Below are positions 1-11,662 of a stretch of DNA of 64,000 bases, one piece after another; position 1 is the stretch's first letter; every line of letters starts with the position of its first letter. Origin of the DNA: Diospyros lotus (taxonomy: Eukaryota > Streptophyta > Magnoliopsida > Ericales > Ebenaceae); the NCBI RefSeq assembly GCF_014633365.1, contig NC_068346.1:18869030-18933029 (forward strand), in the 5' to 3' direction. The notes beneath the pieces are model-generated. The model saw only the letters and a list, made by a program, of their open reading frames with translations, did not search any database and had not been told where the DNA came from. The translations under genes and the position numbers were made by a program.

Positions 1-2
1 AT

Positions 3-2017
3 AAATTTTCCCCTAGAGCTTTTACTTGTGTTTTCCTCGGATATTCTCCTCACATGAAAGGTTATAGACTGTATGATATGGCTGCCAAGCATTTCTTTGT
101 CTCTCGTGATGTTGTTTTTCATGAGCATATTTTTCCATTTCATAATAGTGTATCTTCTCATGATTTGGTGGATCCTTTTCCTAATCTAGTCATTCCTCAT
201 TCTTAATATCAGCCCATTTCTTCTCCTGTTGAATATGTTCCAGCTGAGGGTTGTGTTGCTGATTTTGTTCCAGCTGAGGATTGTGTTGCTGATTCTGTTT
301 CGGCTTCTCCTTCTAATCCTCTTCCTCCTCATAGATCAACTAGGGTCTTGAGGCCTCCTTCTTATCTCCAAGATTTCCATTGCAATTTATTATCCTAGAC
401 TTCTTTGCCTTCTACGAAATCTTTATATCCTATAGATCATTTTGTTTCTTACTCCAATTTTTCCCATGCTCATAAACATTTGCTTCTTAATATTTCATCT
501 ACATTTGAGCCTCAATTCTATCATCAAGCCGTGCCCTATGCGCATTGGAGAGATGCTATGAAAGCAAAATTGGAGGCTATGCATATGAACCATACCTAGA
601 CTGTTACTTCATTGCCTCGTGATAAGCATGCTATTGGGTGTAAATGGGTGTATAAAATCAAATTCAGATCTGATGGTATTGTTGAGAGATATAAAGCACG
701 TCTTGTGGCAAAGGGATACACACAACAAGAAGGGTTAGATTTTTTTGATACCTTTTCTCCGGTTGCCAAATTAGTTACTGTTAAGGTGTTGTTGGCTTTA
801 GCAGCAATTAATAAGTGGCCCCTTATTCAACTAGATGTTAATAATGCCTTTCTCAATAGTCCTAAAATTGATGCTCCACCTCAGGGGGAGCGTTTGGTAT
901 CCCGGCTTCATAAGTCTATCTATGGGCTTAAACAGGCCTCTAGGCAATGGTTTTCTAAATTCTCATCTGCCCTTATTGAATATGGATTTATTCAGTCCAA
1001 ATCTGACTATTTCTTGTTTACCAAAGGTGTTGGGTCTTCCTTTGTGGCCTTACTTGTCTATGTTGATGATATAATCATCACGGGTTCTGATGTTGTTTCC
1101 ATCACCTCTCTCAAGTCTTTTCTTCATAGCAAGTTCAAACTTAAGGATTTAGGCCGGTTAAGGTACTTTCTTGGTCTTGAGATTGCCCGGTCCACTAAGG
1201 GTATTTTTTTCTCCCAGCAGCATTATGCCTTATAGCTGCTTGAAGACACAGGTTTTTTATCTTGTAAACCAGTTACTATTCCCATGATTTCTCATATCCG
1301 TTTAAGTTCAGATGAGGGTCCTTTACTTGAGGATGTGTCTGCTTATCCGCGACTTATTGGGAGGCTTTTATACTTAACCATTTCTCGACCAGACATTACA
1401 TTTGCTGTCCATAAGCTTAGTCAATATGTTTTTAAGCCTAGGAAGCCTTATCTTGATGCTATTCATCATTTGTTGCGATACATTATAAAGCCTCTCCGGG
1501 GCAAGGTCTTTTTTTTTCTGCTGTTTCTTCCTTACAGCTTCGTGCCTTTTCTGATGCTGATTGGGCATCTTGCTCAGACACTCGAAGATCTGTTACTGGT
1601 TTTTGTGTCTTTCTTGGTGACTCGTTAATCTCTTGGAGGGCTAAGAAGCAGTCCACTGTGTCTCGTTCTTCTGTCGAAGCTAAGTATCGTGCTCTTGCCT
1701 CTACTGTTAGTGAGCTTATTTGGTTACACCAGCTTTTATCTGATTTTCAGATGTCTACGATAACTTCTTCTATCTTGTTTTGTGATAATCAGGCTGCGGT
1801 TCACATAGCTTCTAATTCGATTTTTCATAAATGCACCAAGCATATTGAATTGGATTGTCATTTCGTTCGGGACAAGTTGCAGGCTGGATTATTCAAGCTT
1901 CTGCTTATTAGATTAGCCCATCAATTTGCTGATCTCTTTACAAAGCCATTGCCTGCTTCTCAAATGCAGTATTTATTGTCCAAGATGGCTGTGATTGATG
2001 TTCATAGTCCATCTTGA
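3..2017 (+). pseudogene. Ty1/copia polyprotein, 3' part (integrase tail, RT, RNase H)
   Basis: This is the C-terminal part of a copia polyprotein cut by the left window edge. One frame starting at base 3 gives the integrase tail (GYSPHMKGYRLYD, about 45-90), a linker, then reverse transcriptase from about 620 ([25 protein letters not shown], the polymerase box [11 protein letters not shown] near 1060-1090) and the SRPDITFAVHKLSQ region near 1385. RNase H (SSVEAKYRALAS, DNQAAVHIA, TKHIELDCHFVRDK) follows from about 1660. It is broken: in-frame stops near 204, 396, 597 and 1233, and a frame change between about 1500 and 1660 near a run of T. About 15 residues usual between the LDVNNAFL and PP(Q)G motifs of the RT are missing. 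The frame is otherwise well kept, so inactivation looks fairly recent. Family identity is secure; the short LTR may fit an Ale-like lineage, which is only a guess. Confidence 0.93.
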
Positions 2018-2024
2018 GGGGGAG

Positions 2025-2232
2025 TATTACATATAACAGTATTTTTGTATCTGTTTAGTTGCTGTGTAGTATTTGTTTTATAGTTTTATATTTGTTTTAG
2101 TTGATAAACAGATAATGGCATTATTGTAATTAGGTGATGTATTAGTTTTAGGTATTTAATGGCTGAGATCATGAATAAGAGATCGAGGAAGCATTTTATA
2201 TCACTTTGTCTTTTAGCTTCTCTGTTCTAACA
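2025..2232 (+). repeat. 3' LTR of the copia element, with polypurine tract
   Basis: The polyprotein stop is followed by a polypurine tract, TTGAGGGGGAG (2014-2024). The LTR then starts TATTAC, apparently a mutated TGTTAC, and ends TCTAACA at 2232. Base 2233 onward matches the empty site in the second copy of the duplicated block (around 43607), which fixes the right boundary. The length is 208 bp. The 5' LTR lies outside the window. Confidence 0.8.
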
Positions 2233-3469
2233 CGTGCATAACCATCAAATGCCATGTCTCTATATGCTATGCACATGAAAATGATGGGTGGACTTACCAA
2301 GTGATGAAGTTTAGAGCTATATAATCCTTAGAACAATGGGTATCTTGATATACAAGAAGTGTTTTAAGCCCAAACAAGAATTGGAAGGTCAATCTCTAAC
2401 TCACAAGCATATTCATGGACTTCAAAAACTCTAAAAACTCAACTCTTCACACCTCACACAAGTTCAGACACGTCCAAAGCCCTCCTTAGCCAGTCACAAC
2501 CCCTTCTTATAGGCACATATCAATCAGACCCTTCATAGACCATTATATCCTCGAGATATTCCATTTCTTAATGTCATTTTGGTCATTTCTCAAGCTAACT
2601 TCTCACTGGTTTCTTCCCTTGCAGACAATCAAACCCTTCATCCCCCTTTTGCAGAGATATGCTCCCCAATAACCCTTCTTTTACAGGTGTATCAGCCCCT
2701 TTGCAGCCCCAAAATCATTTTGTAAGTGGTCCTCTCCTTTCGTCTTATTCTCCTAAGCTTATGATTGGTAGAAAGCAATGCAGAGTGAAGGGTTGTACTA
2801 CCTTGAGGATGTCCTTGTATTGGAGATTCTCACCAGAGATTCTCCATCAGGGCAAGCCATGCACAAATCGGGACTTACCTTGGGTTAGAATTTAAAGGTT
2901 AGTTGGTTTAGCGCCCTTGGCCAACAAGTTATCCCAACAATGACGTAACACACACTTAAGCATAAACACCCACTTTAATTCAAAATTTAACCCATCAAAT
3001 GATCAAATTACATTCTAAGGCATCCATTATGTCGCTAATAATGTGCCAATACCATGTTTTGAACCCGACAAACTTTGGTCTGTGATTGGGTCTTCAATTT
3101 CGTTGTCAAACAAAAAATAGCAAACTGTCAAACATTCTATTTCAAAATAGGCGGTGCTGTGTTTTCCCAAATTTTCAGAAATTCAACAGCCTATTTTGAA
3201 ATATCCCAACCCTATTTGAAATAGACCTTCAAAATTTCAATTTTTTATTTTCTCTAATTCTCTTCTATCATACCAAGTCCCACCCTTGCAATCCATTGGT
3301 CCTCAAATCACCCCATGGGTCATTTATATACAGTGGGTCAGTTTCACTGATTCTTGCCTCAAGCTATTTTTCTCATTTTTTCCAACCCAAAAATTCCATA
3401 ATTTACTTTAAAATCTCAAAAATAAGACATAAACTTACAAGTCATTATACCTCCTACAAAAAAACAATA

Positions 3470-4128
3470 TATCAACAGTTAGCATGTCAATTACTCCATT
3501 TATTATCACACATCCGACCAAACATTACATATGATGCAACTATGATCCAAGGTTCATGCACTGTTACAAGAGATACACATGGAAATTGCCTATAGAATAC
3601 TTCGCTATTTTAATTCTTCACCAGGAAAGGAATTGACGTTTTCTAGATATGACCATGTGAACATAAAGGCACATGTTGATTAATCAGGTTCTGACACAAA
3701 CAAATCTACCTTAGAATATTGCACTCTTGTAGGAGGCAATCTAGCAAACTAGTGGAGGAAGAAGCAGTAAGTAGTTACAAGATTTAGTACTGGACCTGAA
3801 TCTAGGTCTATAGATCATGGAGTGTGTGAAACACTATGGCTGAAGATCCTACGGAAAGAACTTGGATATATAGATGAAAGATCTATTGTACTATTTTGTG
3901 ATAATAGGGTACCAGATCCAATAATGCCCACAATCCAATCCAATATGATCAAACAATGCATATTGAAAATATTTTGTTTGAGAAGTTGAATAAAGGGGCT
4001 ATTTGTTACCTATATGTGAAGACAGGAGAACAGCTTTCTGGCATTCTAATAAAAAGTGTTGCAAATAATATTTTCATACTATCTTGGGCAAGCTGGTTTG
4101 AAAGATATCTCTGCCTCAACTTAAGGAG
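3470..4128 (+). pseudogene. Copia RNase H remnant (copy 1)
   Basis: Conceptual translation in shifting frames gives the end of a copia polyprotein: a region like SRPDITYA (LSHIRPNITYDATM near 3510-3545), one like YRILRYFNSSPGK near 3590-3640, and the tail YVKTGEQLSGI near 4012-4045. Many stops and frame changes make it non-functional. It leads directly into a purine-rich tract (AAGGAGGA, 4123-4130) and an LTR, as expected for the 3' end of a copia element. The same decayed sequence is present in the copy at 44870-45500, so the decay predates the duplication. Confidence 0.75.
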
Positions 4129-4131
4129 GAC

Positions 4132-4451
4132 TGCTGACAAATTGTATGCATTAATTTAGGGGCTTTTAAGTTAGGGCATGATTGCCTTAAGTTAGGTGTT
4201 GGAATGATGGACATGGAAGACTTACTCGGGTAATGGGCTCACCATAGAATAAAGAAGATTATGTTTTCTAATGTAGATATGGAATTTACAGTTTTTCTGT
4301 ATTAATTAGTTGCCTAATTGTATAAGCTTCCTTAATAGCTAGTTTTCTTAGAAGATTGATTGATAGTTTCCTTATGAAGGTGTCAAGATTCACCTTAAAT
4401 ACGACTTAAAATCTATGCTGTGAATATATAAGAATTCAGAGAATTATTACA
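4132..4451 (+). repeat. Copia LTR between RNase H and gag (copy 1)
   Basis: It begins TGCTGACAA just after a purine tract and ends ATTACA immediately before a primer-binding site. Polyprotein 3' sequence lies upstream and gag 5' sequence downstream, so this one LTR serves as the 3' LTR of one copia unit and the 5' LTR of the next. The length is about 320 bp. The matching LTR in copy 2 is 45504-45837. Confidence 0.75.
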
Positions 4452-4465
4452 TGGTATCAAAGCCA
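4452..4465 (+). other. Primer-binding site (initiator Met-tRNA type)
   Basis: TGGTATCAAAGCCA directly follows the LTR end. It is one change from the TGGTATCAGAGC core used by many plant copia elements to prime on initiator Met-tRNA. It is a reverse-transcription primer site, not a tRNA gene. Confidence 0.8.
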
Positions 4466-4632
4466 TCTTTCTAGGTTATTTTTCTCCAGCCTTCATTGCC
4501 TTTCCCTTTTTCGGCCTTCTTTGTCTCTTTAGCCTTCATTGTCGTTCTCTATCCTTCATTGTCACCATCACATACTTGGAGTTGTGCAGTCATTACAGCC
4601 TTTCTTAATCATTCTCCCTTCTTCATTACAAT

Positions 4633-5158
4633 ATGTCAACAGTTTCTTAGGATTCTACCTCAATTGTTATAGGTGAACTACAAGCCTCACCTATGGCTGT
4701 CACCACAACAAGAATTGAAAGCGACTTCAACAATATAAATCCTCTATACTAGCTTGATGGAACTAACTACCTGTAGTGGCGTCAGATTTTCTAAAAGGAA
4801 GAGGGAAAATAGGACATCTTACTAATCCCGGCCCGAAAGAAAAAGATCTCGGATTCTGAGTATGATCCAGTAGTCAAAATCCAGTCAACAATATAAATCC
4901 TCTATACAAGGGGGAATGTTCGTCACCAAGTATTACATCCAGATAACTGGATTTTGGCTAGAAATATATCACAACCATGATATGAAACTAAAATGCAACC
5001 ATGACATTCAAGTGGTTCAAGGATTACTCGAAAGTGATCGAGTATTTGAATTTCTTACAGGATTGATTTCTGAGTATGATCATATTAGAGTTCAAATCCT
5101 TAGTAAAGTTCTTATACCAACTCTTTATGAATGTTTCTCAATTGTTCGTGTTGAAAAG
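4633..5158 (+). pseudogene. Copia gag N-terminal remnant (copy 1)
   Basis: An ATG at 4633 opens a gag-like frame that is soon broken by stops. The later part (about 4916-5158), including DRVFEFLTGLISEYDHIRVQIL and LYECFSIVRVEK, matches the plant copia gag (UBN2-type) pattern in which short-lived interactions of gag subunits build the virus-like particle. It stops abruptly at about 5158, where similarity to copy 2 also ends. Copy 2 continues into a zinc knuckle and protease. Non-functional. Confidence 0.75.
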
Positions 5159-6918
5159 GGTCAATTTTCAATCAACCCTGAGGTCACGGGGTCCTATTGG
5201 ATACATCAACTCTAACTATAAACATACTAGGATTCTTTTAACCATAAGTAGCATTTCTTATTTAGTCATTATGCCATAAGATACCACTTGACATCACCAG
5301 GTCGATTCATAGGCTTTCAGACTGCCACAACAAGTTAGGGGTCCTATCACGTCACCTTGGTCCCTCGAAACTTAGGTCTAGCCCAATCATAACCCGTAGT
5401 GCTTCTCAGGACTTCGACATCTAATTGTCTCCACAGCAGATCAGTTACTTCACACAAAGGGCCTCTACCTCAAGATTTACAATGGCTTCCCACAATAAGC
5501 CATTCTTATTTTCTATACCATTTTGGCAATTTCTCTAAACAATTTTAGCCTTTTACTTATCTTGTCAAGGCATGACACAACAATCATAATTTATCAATAC
5601 ATCCCAAACAAGAAACCACTAAGACCGTTCACTTAAAAACCCTTCCAAAAGAGGTTACACTATGATTCGAGTCGTACATACCTCAAAATCACAAGATATT
5701 CATCTTTTTAGAATTGCGTTAATCATATAACTATGTCATCAAAAAATTCTCGATCAATGGTTCTCTCATCTCTAATTGGTATGTCCAGTGTCACTCAAAA
5801 TTATTCGAGATAATTTCTTACTATTCATTCAAACTGATCTTCTCGGTTAGTTTCCTTAACCAATAATTTCTAAATCTCGAAATTAATAATCCCTAAATCT
5901 TTAAATCATTATTCCATAAACCTTCAAGTAGAGTTTTTAGGCTCTAAATCAATTCCTATGTCATCAATCCTGTCTTAATCGAAAAGTTTCTCTCAAAAAT
6001 CATACATCATAAAATATTCATCTAATGTCAAGGTGACCTTAATATAACGAAAAAGTCTATTTTATACAAGATAAACGTCACAACCCATGCAGAAACTTGT
6101 CCGCAGGAGCCCTCATAGCCCCTTAAGCCGCAAGGCTTTCCTTGCAGGGGCCCTTGTGATTCCTCGGCTGCTGGCTTGGCCCAACTAGTTTGAGTGGGTC
6201 CGTTTAATTATTATTATTATTATTATTTATTTTGCACTCCTTGTAGCACAACATATCAACAATTATTAGTAGATTAGTGATGGGCTCCGTGCAGAGAATT
6301 GTGGAAAGTGGGAGGGTCGGTTACATTTACATTAAATAACCACGTCTTTTCATTTGATCTTTACATTTACAATTCCCCCTCACCGCATTAAATATTTCAA
6401 GAAAATTACTGATCTCTTTCCATCAATTTTTTTTTAGGGACAGAATATAAAAGGATACGTTGGCAGAAGGATTACTCTATATATATCCAATTAGGAAATA
6501 ATTTATTTTGAAGGTGGGAATCATACATACATATATATATATATATGTTGGAATTTGAGATTAAAATATAAAATCAAAGAAAGATTACACATAAAATCAC
6601 TCTTTCTCCAAACAATATCTAAAAAATAATTACTTAAAAGTGCGTAGGTGTTGAAAGGTAAATTATATATTCTTAATAATCCTATTCCTAGAAATAATGC
6701 TTGAAAATATACAAATTAAACTATTCTAAGGAACTGAATTAAATATTCAACAACATATCTCAACAAAAAAGGAAACAATAATAGATATCATATATAACAG
6801 TTATCTGTTATGTTTGGAAAGAAGTTATATCATGACATTATTGCTTTAAAAGCGTATTATGTTACAGAATTGAAAATTTATTTATTTATCAGTTTCAATT
6901 TAGTTGAGTACTTCATCC
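5159..6918 (+). other. Unassigned intergenic DNA, AT-rich
   Basis: No convincing gene is present. About 5200-6200 has the look of decayed LTR sequence (a GC-richer patch at 6090-6200 in AT-rich surroundings), but I could not find paired ends. Simple repeats lie at 6210-6232 (ATT repeats) and 6527-6546 (AT repeats). The right end is the promoter region of the defensin-like gene. Confidence 0.5.
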
Positions 6919-6926
6919 TATAAATA
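6919..6926 (+). promoter_or_regulatory. TATA box of the defensin-like gene
   Basis: TATAAATA lies 87 bp upstream of the start codon at 7006, a normal distance for a plant gene with a short leader. No other core-promoter element is clear. Confidence 0.6.
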
Positions 6927-7005
6927 CCAATCTACAAAGGCCCATGGTCTCAAGCAAAAATATAGACCCTTGCAAAAAAAAGCCTAAGATTAGGGTTTCG
7001 TGGAG

Positions 7006-7355
7006 ATGGCAAAGTCAACCTGCTTTCGCTTTGCTCTTATTCTCTTCATTCTATCAGGTTTGTGCCTTATTTGTGCTATTTGAATCATTTCATGTGATAA
7101 TTTATTTTTTTGTAAGTCATTTTATATAATCTTAACTATATTTGTGACTAATTTGGTGTAGTCGGATCGATGACGATTCAACACACTTATGCTCAGAAGA
7201 GATGCCAAGATGTCTTGAACCCCAATGGTTGTGTGCTTGCCACTTGTCGTCAGCAATGCATTCAAGTTCACAATGGAAATGGAGTTTGTGTTCCCTTTGG
7301 CAATTTAATCAACATTACCTACAAATGTTACTGCTACTACAATTGTAACTCATGA
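7006..7355 (+). CDS. Secreted defensin-like cysteine-rich peptide (2 exons)
   Basis: Two exons, 7006-7057 and 7162-7355, are separated by a 104-bp GT-AG intron (7058-7161) and encode about 81 residues. Exon 1 gives a hydrophobic signal peptide starting MAKSTCFRFALIL. The phase-1 intron falls at the end of the signal peptide, the usual place in plant defensin-like genes. The mature part has eight cysteines, with a C-x3-C (CRQQC) and a C-x-C (CYC) arrangement typical of the cysteine-stabilised alpha-beta fold. Such peptides are secreted and act in defence or cell signalling; which applies here cannot be read from sequence. The start is the first ATG after the TATA box that yields a signal peptide. 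Both splice sites are canonical and the frame is intact, so the gene may be functional. Confidence 0.85.
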
Positions 7356-9331
7356 GGTTGTAACTTTTTATTTCTTATTAAGAACCCTAAATTAATAATT
7401 AATGTACCCTTTGATTGATATTTATCAAAGACAAACCAAAAAGATCATCTGGGTCTTGATTGAATTTGTGGTGAAGCTTCCACCCCATACACCGATCTGC
7501 TGGCAAGAGGCCAATTCAAGCACTCCGTTGATCTGATTGGATTAGCATTACTCGAACTTTAATTATATATCAAATAGTAATATTTAAAATTTGATTTTAA
7601 CACATTAACAATTCTCATGCATAATAACCATCTTTGCATCATAGCTGTATTAAAATTTGAAGCTATATATGAATCTAAAGCTCTAAAATGTTACATATAA
7701 TGTTTAAAATTTAGAACCTTGGTTGAGCAAAGCCCTGAAAGCTATGAATCTCAAGTTGTCTATTCCAAGTTAGAATATAAATTTGTTCACTTGTATATTA
7801 TTGCGCAGTTAACTTAGATTGCACGAAAATGAAAATAAGAAATAAATACCATACGAAACAGAAATGAAGACAGAAAAACGTTATTTTTAAAAAAAGTAAA
7901 AAATAGAATCGTCGGGAAAATGCGTAAATAAAAGAAATTAATGGGTCTTTTTATAAATATAATTTTTAATATAAAAAATTATAGAAAAATAGTTATTTAA
8001 TCTAAAAATAGACATAACTTCTATAATGCATTTAAACAAATTTTGGAAACAAAATCTAGAAAAAATAAAAAAAATTCAATTAGAGACAAAAAAATTTCAA
8101 CTCTATTTGGTGAGTAAAAATGAATTTTCAAATCGATAATACGTTTTTTATATTTTTTAATATTATAAAATGGTACGAAATTTTTTTAAAATTACAAAAG
8201 TAGTACAAAAACGTTTCTTGGCATTTCCGAAATGCTTACATTAAAATGGTGCTCCCGAAAAATTTTTGTGCATCATAATGATTAACTACTTGAGACATTT
8301 GACTGCTTTGCATTACTAATATATTTTTTTAATATATTATAATCTTATGGTATATGTTTACAGTATACATTTTATACATAATACATATATATATATAGAT
8401 ATATTTTACAATGTTGTTTAAGTCCTTTATTTCACGGCACAATATGACTTTGATCTCCCACACTGTAGAATCAAGTCCGTTATATGGCCCCTTGTTCTGC
8501 CGGAGATTGTCATTTTGCTCAACCATGTATGTAGCCCACCACGACTTGTAGGATTGGGATCCATAGAGTTGGTTTTGACAATTTTTAAACACCTATATAT
8601 AGACATGTTAAAGCTTGTACTTATGCTTTGTCAGCCCCTCCATGCACTAAAACTCAACACAGATTAGGGTGTCTCATGGTACGAAGTCCTAAATGGAATG
8701 CCATGTGGGTTGCCCTTGCCGTACTAGATAACTGGGGCAGTCGACACTAGTGTAGATTTATTGCAGTAGTTCAATGCCTCGTGGGTTGTTCACAGGGATC
8801 CAATACGATCAGCCTGCAGGTAATAAGGAAGGTCAATCAGTTATTCAATATGTTGGAATCATAGTATTTATGTGGATGAGTTGTATATTATTGTAGGTGA
8901 TTAGGTGTAAATTCAACCACCAACATATCTACAAAAGAACAGCTAGCATTTCTGATGGCAAAAGAAAATTATAGGTGAAATTGCCCTAATTAAGATTGGT
9001 CAGGAAAGCTATTCTCATACTTAAATAAGGAGCAAGAGAAAGGATACGAGAGAACTATAGAGATAGAATAAGATTAACACTAATAAGAATAAATACTTAC
9101 TCAGGAGGAGAAATCTTTCTTTTTTTATAATCATGTAGAGATAATCATTCACGTAGTAATTTTCTTAGACGAACGCAGAAGGGATTAAGATTAGACTGAC
9201 TCATAGTCATTCATGAAAAACAACTATAATAAAATTTGGAGCTATGTATGAATCTAAAGCTCTGACATGTTTGCAGCATACATTTATATATAATGTTTAA
9301 AATTTGGAACCTTTGCCGTTATAATGTTTAC
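7356..9331. other. Intergenic DNA with diverged internal repeats
   Basis: No gene is seen. About 7650-7725 recurs at 9231-9315, and about 8335-8535 recurs at 13538-13720, just beyond the gypsy insertion. When that insertion is removed in thought, the two pairs form a diverged tandem duplication. A TA-rich simple repeat lies near 8384-8405. The short minus-strand open frame at 8329-8592 falls in the repeated sequence and is not a gene. Confidence 0.55.
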
Positions 9332-9685
9332 TGATGTGGCATTACCTAAAATTATCAGAATACCCCTACGCACTAATAGTCTTGCTCGCCACGTGGATTA
9401 CCCGAGAGGCTGACATGTGGCAAGTCAACAATCTTGTGCGGAATCCGAAAGATCCGGGCCGGACCTCATCAGGTATAAAAAGTTCTACAGCTCTTACATT
9501 TATTACAACTTGCATTTATTCTACTGATTTGAGCGTCGGAGTCCACCTCGGGGGACCCTAGCCCCGCTACTCCGTTGTCTTGCAGGTCCTATCACCGAGG
9601 TCCGACATCGCCAAGTCCGAGGTCCGATTCTTGAGGTCCATTCACAGAGGTGGCACGTGGTGGTCGGTCCCAAAAACCATCATCA
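9332..9685 (+). repeat. 5' LTR of the Tat-type element
   Basis: It starts TGATGTGG and ends ATCATCA. A TATAAAA box at 9474-9480 marks the likely LTR promoter. The primer-binding site TGGCGCCCACCGTGGGGC begins at 9688, two bases after the LTR. Confidence 0.9.
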
Positions 9686-9828
9686 TTTGGCGCCCACCGT
9701 GGGGCCGACGTCCAGACTCGCCAGCCTCTTCTTTCCATACCTCGTGCTTTGGACTTCAACTCCTCACCTCGGACCTCGATCTTTCCACAGGTATCACACG
9801 ACTTTCACTCTTAGCCATAACTACCTAC

Positions 9829-11274
9829 ATGGCTCCCCGAATGGATGTGACTCGAAGCCAGGTTGGGGCTAATCTAGAGGCTCCACTGCAAGGGGAGAAT
9901 CCACCACCTCCGGCCAATCCAATGCCGGAGGATCGACTCACCAAGTTGGAGAATCAGGCCCAACAGTTAACAGAGTTGTTGACTGGTTATTTACACCAGA
10001 ATGAACAATATCGTCTGCACGTGCCTTCTCGGAGGGTGGAGCACCAGTCGCCTTCTCCTACTCAGGAGCCTCGTCAATCCCGCCAGTCGGGCCAGGAAAT
10101 CCACCCCTCTGAGGTGGCAGGATCTACTTCTTCCCCCTCACGAGAAGGAGGGACTTCGCAGGAGAGGCGATTGCGTTTCCTAGATAGGCAAGTTCAGGAA
10201 CTCAAAAAATGAAAGGAAGAGCTGCCCCACCTTGGCTCTAACCAACCCTTGAGCAAGGGTATCATGTCGGAGGTCCCACCAGAAAGGTTTCATATCCCAT
10301 CCATCAAGCTCTATGACGGAAGCACAGACCCCTATGATCACGTAGAACTTTTCTCCTCTCACATGCTGGTGTAGTTGGGGTTCGATGCGATGTGGTGCTG
10401 CGCATTTTCAGCTACTTTGGGAGGTCATGCCCGGACCTGGTACTCCTGTCTTCCCCATCATTCCATCAACAGCTGGGAAGAGCTAAAGACCTGCTTCCTA
10501 GCCCATTACGCTCCCTTGAAGCGCCACCAGAAGTCTTCCATGGCTCTGGTGAACATCAAGCAAAACCAGGGTGAATCCCTAAGGGATTTCGTGGCTAGAT
10601 TTAATGAAGAGGCATTGAGCATTGACGAGTTCGATCAGCGGATCGCAATGGTGGCTCCCCAGAATGGCTTGAGGGTGGGACCATTCGCTCAGTCCTTGGC
10701 CAAGACTCCACCTCGTACTTTCATAGAAGCACTTACACAGGCTAATAAGTAAATTAATGCGGAAGAGATGATGAAGGTGAAGCGAGCTGAAAAACCAGAC
10801 AAGAAAGAAAGAGAAAAAGAGATGAAAAAGTCGATGGTGGAACAGAAGATGGACTATCGCCCCTCCCGAGCTCCTGATCGCTTGGGCTTTGGGGGTGCCC
10901 ATGGCAACCCGGTGAGTTATACTCCCCTCAACGCCAGTCGAGCAGAAATTTTACTGGCATTAGAGGATAAGGATTATCTGCGGCGTCCTCCACCGCTGAG
11001 GTCTCCACCCAACACTCGAAGCAAAAGAAAGTATTGTCGCTTCCACCACGACCATGGTCATGTTACAGAGGACTGCATCCAGTTAAAAGAAGAGATTCAG
11101 GAGCTTATCAACCGGGGTTACCTCCGAGATTTCGTTGGCCAAGAAGGCATGAGTTCGGGTAGAGTTGAGTCCAAGTCAGATAATAGGAGAAGGTCTCCTA
11201 CTCGGGATCGCTTCCGAGAGCGAAGTTGGACACCATCCCAGAGAGAAGGAAAACAGCCCGCTAGGGATGGATGA
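9829..11274 (+). pseudogene. Tat-type gag, three in-frame stops
   Basis: One frame runs from the ATG at 9829 to the stop at 11274, about 480 codons, interrupted by in-frame stops at 10210, 10372 and 10750 without any frameshift. It encodes the Ty3/gypsy capsid protein that packages element RNA. The capsid core is clear (SIKLYDGSTDPYDHVELF near 10300, then SCLPHHSINSWEELK and RFNEEALSI further on). A charged region follows, then the zinc-binding segment KYCRFHHDHGHVTEDC (about 11026-11075) and LKEEIQELINRGYL, both typical of Tat-lineage gag. Since only nonsense changes separate it from an open frame, decay is moderate. Confidence 0.88.
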
Positions 11275-11379
11275 GCTCCGAGACCTGTCGTAAATCTGAA
11301 GAGCCGCATTACTATGTACTATAACTGATGAGTCAACGCTAGGAGTTTCATGCCATGAGATCTGGTATTGCGACGGTTC

Positions 11380-11560
11380 GACGTAAGCCATCCTCGAGAC
11401 GCGAATAAACTAACTCCGAATTGGGAATGACCGTACTGGGTGATAGAATCCTTAAGTCCAGGGGGTATATCGACTAGAAGACATGAAAAGCAAGTCCTTG
11501 AAGCATACTTGGAATGTCCAAAACTTAAGGAAGTTTTTTCAATGAGGAGGGGAATTCCTC
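11380..11560 (+). pseudogene. Integrase C-terminal remnant joined close to gag
   Basis: After the gag stop, a short stretch reads ANKLTPNWE, then a stop, then PYWVIESLSPG in the same frame. This matches the KLxPNWEGPYRV segment near the C-terminus of Tat-type integrase. It lies only about 130 bp after gag, so several kilobases of pol have been lost in a single internal deletion or by template switching. No catalytic residues remain. Confidence 0.65.
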
Positions 11561-11662
11561 GAACCTCTTTGTACTCTTTTTTTATACGACTAATGGTAAG
11601 ACTTCGGATTCTCTCCATCTAATAGCAATCTCATGAAGGCCAACGCTTCGCCAAAGAAAAAT

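Larger units (their letters stand above)
2233..5158 (+). repeat. Duplicated 2.9-kb block, copy 1
   Basis: This stretch is nearly the same as 43606-46543 in direct orientation, with scattered substitutions and small indels. It contains about 1.2 kb of non-coding sequence, a copia RNase H remnant, an LTR, a primer-binding site and a gag start, in that order. Within 2233-3470 I see no gene. The small open frame at 2659-2895 is also kept in copy 2 but resembles nothing I recognise. Similarity stops at the sequence GTTGAAAAG (about 5158), after which the two copies differ completely. Confidence 0.9.

Noticed and set aside
4452..4465. tRNA-like sequence
   Set aside because: It is only the short primer-binding site complementary to a tRNA end; no cloverleaf surrounds it. 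The same applies at 45838 and 52339.
9334..9561. Open frame of 75 codons, repeated at 13200-13430
   Set aside because: Both lie in the two LTRs of the same element, so they reflect LTR sequence and not a gene pair.
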